Part shown: one piece after another, positions 6,874 through 9,171 of the stretch | Layout of the letters: each line of letters starts with the position of its first letter | Position numbering within the stretch: position 1 is the stretch's first letter | Source: Chloroflexia bacterium | GTDB taxonomy: Bacteria; Chloroflexota; Chloroflexia; Thermomicrobiales; JALYUS01 | Length of the DNA: 9,171 nucleotides | Assembly: GCA_025928215.1 (NCBI GenBank) | Contig: JAICJW010000172.1 | Coordinates: 1 to 9,171, forward strand | Reading direction: 5' to 3' | Notes under the pieces: generated by a model | The model's database searches: none | Seen by the model: only the letters and a program-made list of their open reading frames with translations | Told to the model about the DNA's origin: nothing | Position numbers and translations under genes: made by a program

Positions 6874-6888
6874 GGACTGAGGACTAAG
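6874..6888. repeat. Heptad repeat copy 1 (GGACTGA-GGACTAA)
   Basis: Two tandem 7-nt units, GGACTGA and GGACTAA (6874-6887), begin directly after the S66 stop codon. The reverse complement of this pattern appears at 6970-6999, so the two copies form an imperfect inverted pair around the kinase start region. A related cluster occurs at 8914-8964. Confidence 0.6.
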
Positions 6889-6940
6889 CAGGAGGCAAAG
6901 CGAGAGGCTGCTGGCGAATGGATGAAAAAGCGTAGATACC

Positions 6941-6944
6941 GAGG
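6941..6944 (+). promoter_or_regulatory. Ribosome binding site that sets the kinase start
   Basis: GAGG at 6941-6944 (context CCGAGGAA) lies 7 nt before the ATG at 6952. The in-frame ATG at 6922 has no comparable site, which favours 6952. Confidence 0.6.
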
Positions 6945-6951
6945 AAACGCG

Positions 6952-7974
6952 ATGAATGCCGAAGCGTTATTTAGCCCTCAGCCCTCAGTCCCTCGTCCTG
7001 GCCCCGCCGTCGTCACGCTTGGTGAGGCGACGATTGATTTCATCGCGACGCGGATCGGCACGTTCGACACCTTTCCGCCGTTCGTGCCTGCGCCGGGCGG
7101 TGCGCCCGCGAATGTCGCGGTGGCGGTCGCCCGCCTCGGCGTGCCGGTCGCGTTCATTGGCCGGGTAGGGGACGATCCGTTCGGGCATGCGATCCTCGCC
7201 AGTTTCCGCGCCGCCGGGGTGGACATCAGCGCGGCGCGCGTCACGCGGGAGGCGGATACGGCCCTCGCCTTCGCGACCTTTCCCCAGGAGGGCGAGCGGC
7301 AATTCAACTTTATCTGGGATCGCTCCGCGGCGATGACCTACGATCCAGACGATCTGCCCGTCGGCCTCATCCAGCGCGCGCAATGCCTCTATGCCCGGCT
7401 CGGTCGCTCCTCCGGCAGCCCGATGGAGCAGACGGCGCTCCGGGCGATGCAGGTCGCGCGGGAGGCGGGGATTGCCGTCGCGTTCGATCCGAACATTCGC
7501 CCCGCCGCATGGCACAACTTGCAGGATGCCCGCGATTCCGTCTGGAAAATCTGGGAGTATGCCAACGTCGTCAAACTGGCGCGCGAGGACGCGCTGATTC
7601 TCACCGATCAGGACGATCCCGCCCGCGCGCTGCGGGAAGTGTGGCGGCCGCACATGCGTTTCATCTGCGTGACGGACGGCCCGCATGGCTGCTGGTACAC
7701 GCAGGACGGCAACGACGTGCGCTTCGTCCCCGCCTGGCCCGCCGAGGAAGTGGACGGCACCGGCGCGGGTGATGCCTTCCTCTCCGGCCTGCTCGCCGCG
7801 ATGCACAGCCACGGCTGGGCCGCGCCGCTCACGGATGCGGACATTCGCTTTGCCTCCGCCGTCGCCGCCGTCTGCGTCACCCGCTGGGGCGCGCAAGCCT
7901 CCCTCCCCACCCGCGCTGAGGTTGAGGAATTTATGCGGCAACATGCGCTACGAGATGAGAGTCGCTTGGAATAA
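6952..7974 (+). CDS. PfkB-family carbohydrate kinase, probably fructokinase-like
   Basis: ATP-dependent sugar kinase of the ribokinase/PfkB family, 340 aa. It is expected to phosphorylate a sugar such as fructose or a related ketose or keto-deoxy sugar in the cytoplasm. Visible features are VVTLGEATIDF (20-30), PfkB signature 1 in GGAPANVAVAVARLGVPVAF (49-68) followed by IGRVGDDPFG (69-78), FDPNIRP (178-184), VTDGPHGCW (240-248) and signature 2 VDGTGAGDAFLSGLL (267-281) with catalytic base Asp274 and the GAGD anion hole. The GGAPANVAVA and FDPNIRP wording is closest to fructokinases; 2-keto-3-deoxygluconate kinase is an alternative. The ATG at 6952 is preferred over 6922 because of the GAGG at 6941. 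Residues 6-16 (LFSPQPSVPRP), before the conserved domain, are encoded by a copy of the heptad repeat. Confidence 0.9.
   Translation: MNAEALFSPQPSVPRPGPAVVTLGEATIDFIATRIGTFDTFPPFVPAPGGAPANVAVAVARLGVPVAFIGRVGDDPFGHAILASFRAAGVDISAARVTREADTALAFATFPQEGERQFNFIWDRSAAMTYDPDDLPVGLIQRAQCLYARLGRSSGSPMEQTALRAMQVAREAGIAVAFDPNIRPAAWHNLQDARDSVWKIWEYANVVKLAREDALILTDQDDPARALREVWRPHMRFICVTDGPHGCWYTQDGNDVRFVPAWPAEEVDGTGAGDAFLSGLLAAMHSHGWAAPLTDADIRFASAVAAVCVTRWGAQASLPTRAEVEEFMRQHALRDESRLE
6970..6999. repeat. Heptad repeat copy 2, inverted, inside the kinase 5' end
   Basis: On the minus strand this reads as tandem 7-nt units: GGACGAG, GGACTGA, GGGCTGA, GGGCTAA. It is inverted relative to copy 1 (6874-6888) and is translated in frame as kinase residues 6-16, ahead of the conserved domain. 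Confidence 0.65.
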
Positions 7975-8001
7975 TCGCTGTACACTGAAATACGAGAGAA
8001 A

Positions 8002-8030
8002 TTGATTCGTATACCTGCTGGTTTTATAGA
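8002..8030 (+). promoter_or_regulatory. Candidate promoter in the spacer before the last gene
   Basis: TTGATT at 8002-8007 and TATAGA at 8025-8030 are separated by the optimal 17 nt. Each matches four of six consensus bases. The local sequence is much more A+T-rich than the flanking genes, as often seen at promoters. A second possible start signal lies at 8096-8104. Confidence 0.3.
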
Positions 8031-8089
8031 TGCACAGAGATCGCATGAAGTCGCCACGACTCATCCACATCCTGCCATTCGGTGTAAAG

Positions 8090-8112
8090 GCCGCGTGCTA
8101 TACTGCCGCGTG
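8090..8112 (+). promoter_or_regulatory. Extended -10 element flanked by direct repeats
   Basis: TGCTATACT at 8096-8104 is an extended -10 (TGn plus TATACT, five of six). The octamer GCCGCGTG occurs on both sides of it, at 8090-8097 and 8105-8112, with a 15-nt period. A 7-bp inverted repeat, TCGGTGT (8079-8085) and ACACCGA (8128-8134), encloses the block. No good -35 is seen. The arrangement would suit repressor binding over the -10, but that is inference. The gene start at 8146 lies about 40 nt downstream. Confidence 0.4.
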
Positions 8113-8145
8113 GGAAGGTAGTGTGTGACACCGATAGGGCAGGAA

Positions 8146-9171
8146 ATGAACGAGACGACCATGAGCGCGCCCGCCACGGCATACGACGACATCACGACGA
8201 ACGTTCTCTCCCTCGGCACCGGGAAGGGCGCGGCGGCGGCCGGTAAGGTGCCGCCCGGCCTCATCATCGCGGGGCTGTTCTTCAATGATCGGAACATTTT
8301 TCGCCGTGTTGAACGTGGCTTGACGCATCTGCCCGGCGATCCGAACCGAGGCGCGGCGGAGGTCGTCGTGCTGCCCGCCGGGCCGGAGTTGGCGCGCGTT
8401 TCGGCGGGCATCGCGTGGCTGGAAGCGGAGAATGGCGCCTGGACGGTCGTACTCGGTGAATCGCTCGCCCCCCGGACGGATATTGACCTCTGGCTCTCCG
8501 AGCGGGGCGAAGCGGGCGCGGCGATTGCCATTGACGGCCCGCGCGGCTTCTCCCGTCTCTTCGGCGAGAAGTTTACCGCCATCCGCGCCCCGATCACCGA
8601 GGCGGCATCGTTCGATGATGTACTCAGCGATCCGACGCTGCCGGACGCCCTCCGCGCGCTGCGCGAAGGCATCCGCCGCAGCCGCATTGCGCGCGTGGAC
8701 GAGGCCGAGACGCGCACCGTTACGCCGCAGAGCACGAGCCTGAACGAACCCGGCTCCGGCCTGACACCGGACGATCCCGCTGTCGCATTGCCGCAGTTTC
8801 GCTTCATTTTCACCGAGGCGGAGGAGTTCAAGCGTGTCCGCGCCGCCCTTGAGGAACCCGCCCCGGATACGCACGATCTCTACGGCGAAGCGCTCATCAT
8901 CCCGCTGGGAGAAGGACTAAGGACTGAGGACGTAGGACTAAGTGAGGGAGAGGAGCCTCAGTCCTCCGACCGTGAGGTCATCGTCGTCGGGGCGATGGCG
9001 TGGCGGCGGGTTTCGACGGGGTGGACGCTCGTGATCGGACGGGTACGGACGCGATCATCGCTGGTAGATCAGTGGCTGGATGACGGCGAGGGGGACCAGC
9101 GGACGCGCGTCCTGCTGGCGACCGTCAACAAGCGCGGCAGCACCGAGCAGCCCGTCGCGATTGACCTTCTC
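8146..9171 (+). CDS. Unknown protein, N-terminal 342 residues (runs off the right edge)
   Basis: The frame is open from ATG 8146 to the window end, with strong G/C third-position bias. I do not recognise a family. There is no signal peptide or membrane helix. The protein starts MNETTMSAPATAYDDI and mixes beta-like hydrophobic runs (LIIAGLFF, EVVVLPAG, WTVVLGE, EVIVVGAM, WTLVIG) with acidic and Arg-rich helical stretches (ALREGIRRSRIARVDEAE), so it looks globular and cytoplasmic. Residues 257-274 are a low-complexity insert encoded by a heptad-repeat cluster. AGGG at 8136-8139, 6 nt before the ATG, supports 8146. An in-frame GTG at 8125 with AAGG at 8115-8118 is an alternative, and the frame is closed by TAG at 8119. 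It lies 171 nt after the kinase with its own promoter-like signals, so it may be a separate unit. Confidence 0.7.
   Translation, partial: MNETTMSAPATAYDDITTNVLSLGTGKGAAAAGKVPPGLIIAGLFFNDRNIFRRVERGLTHLPGDPNRGAAEVVVLPAGPELARVSAGIAWLEAENGAWTVVLGESLAPRTDIDLWLSERGEAGAAIAIDGPRGFSRLFGEKFTAIRAPITEAASFDDVLSDPTLPDALRALREGIRRSRIARVDEAETRTVTPQSTSLNEPGSGLTPDDPAVALPQFRFIFTEAEEFKRVRAALEEPAPDTHDLYGEALIIPLGEGLRTEDVGLSEGEEPQSSDREVIVVGAMAWRRVSTGWTLVIGRVRTRSSLVDQWLDDGEGDQRTRVLLATVNKRGSTEQPVAIDLL
8914..8964. repeat. Heptad repeat copy 3 with a short hairpin, inside the last gene
   Basis: Units of the GGACTRA type occur at 8914-8920, 8921-8927 and 8935-8941, with a degenerate unit between. GGACTGAGG at 8921-8929 is exactly complementary to CCTCAGTCC at 8956-8964, so the block can fold back on itself. 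It is translated in frame as GLRTEDVGLSEGEEPQSS (residues 257-274) between two better-ordered segments. Confidence 0.65.

Noticed and set aside
8030..8128. 32-codon frame in the spacer before the last gene
   Set aside because: It has no ribosome site and runs through promoter-like and repeat elements, with a composition that does not suggest a protein.

Overview
GC-rich bacterial chromosomal DNA with strong G/C bias at third codon positions and good AGGAG-type Shine-Dalgarno sites before most genes. Nothing in the window fixes the taxon. The gene families and the dispersed intergenic-type repeats would suit a GC-rich environmental lineage such as Chloroflexota or a relative, but that is only an impression.

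Layout, left to right. (1) 1-327: possibly the 3' end of an unidentified gene, then a candidate promoter and a long inverted repeat (195-281). (2) 328-3582: a tight two-gene unit for antiporter-like membrane subunits of respiratory complex I, nuoL then nuoN, with no nuoM between them. NuoL lacks the glutamate normally found on its fifth core helix. (3) 3597-4870, minus strand: a 77-aa zinc-ribbon-like protein, then an overlapping GNAT acetyltransferase of the COG3375 type, then a 27-aa one-helix membrane peptide that has its own strong ribosome site and is convergent with nuoN. (4) 5083-5784: a class I SAM-dependent methyltransferase, divergent from the zinc-ribbon gene across a 212-nt spacer. 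(5) 5926-7974: an LD-carboxypeptidase-like S66 peptidase, then a PfkB-family sugar kinase, probably co-transcribed. (6) 8146-9171: the first 342 codons of a large protein of unknown family that runs off the right edge, preceded by candidate promoter elements and a pair of 8-bp direct repeats.

Functionally the window is a mosaic of housekeeping and accessory genes, not one pathway: energy conservation (nuoL/nuoN), small-molecule or protein modification (GNAT, methyltransferase), cell-wall peptide recycling or related amide cleavage (S66) and sugar phosphorylation (PfkB). I see no phage, transposase, toxin-antitoxin, CRISPR, rRNA or tRNA.

The most notable points are the NuoL glutamate-to-isoleucine change combined with the absence of nuoM at this locus, the overlooked 27-aa membrane peptide, and a 7-nt-period repeat (GGACTRA type) that occurs three times and is read in frame inside two proteins.
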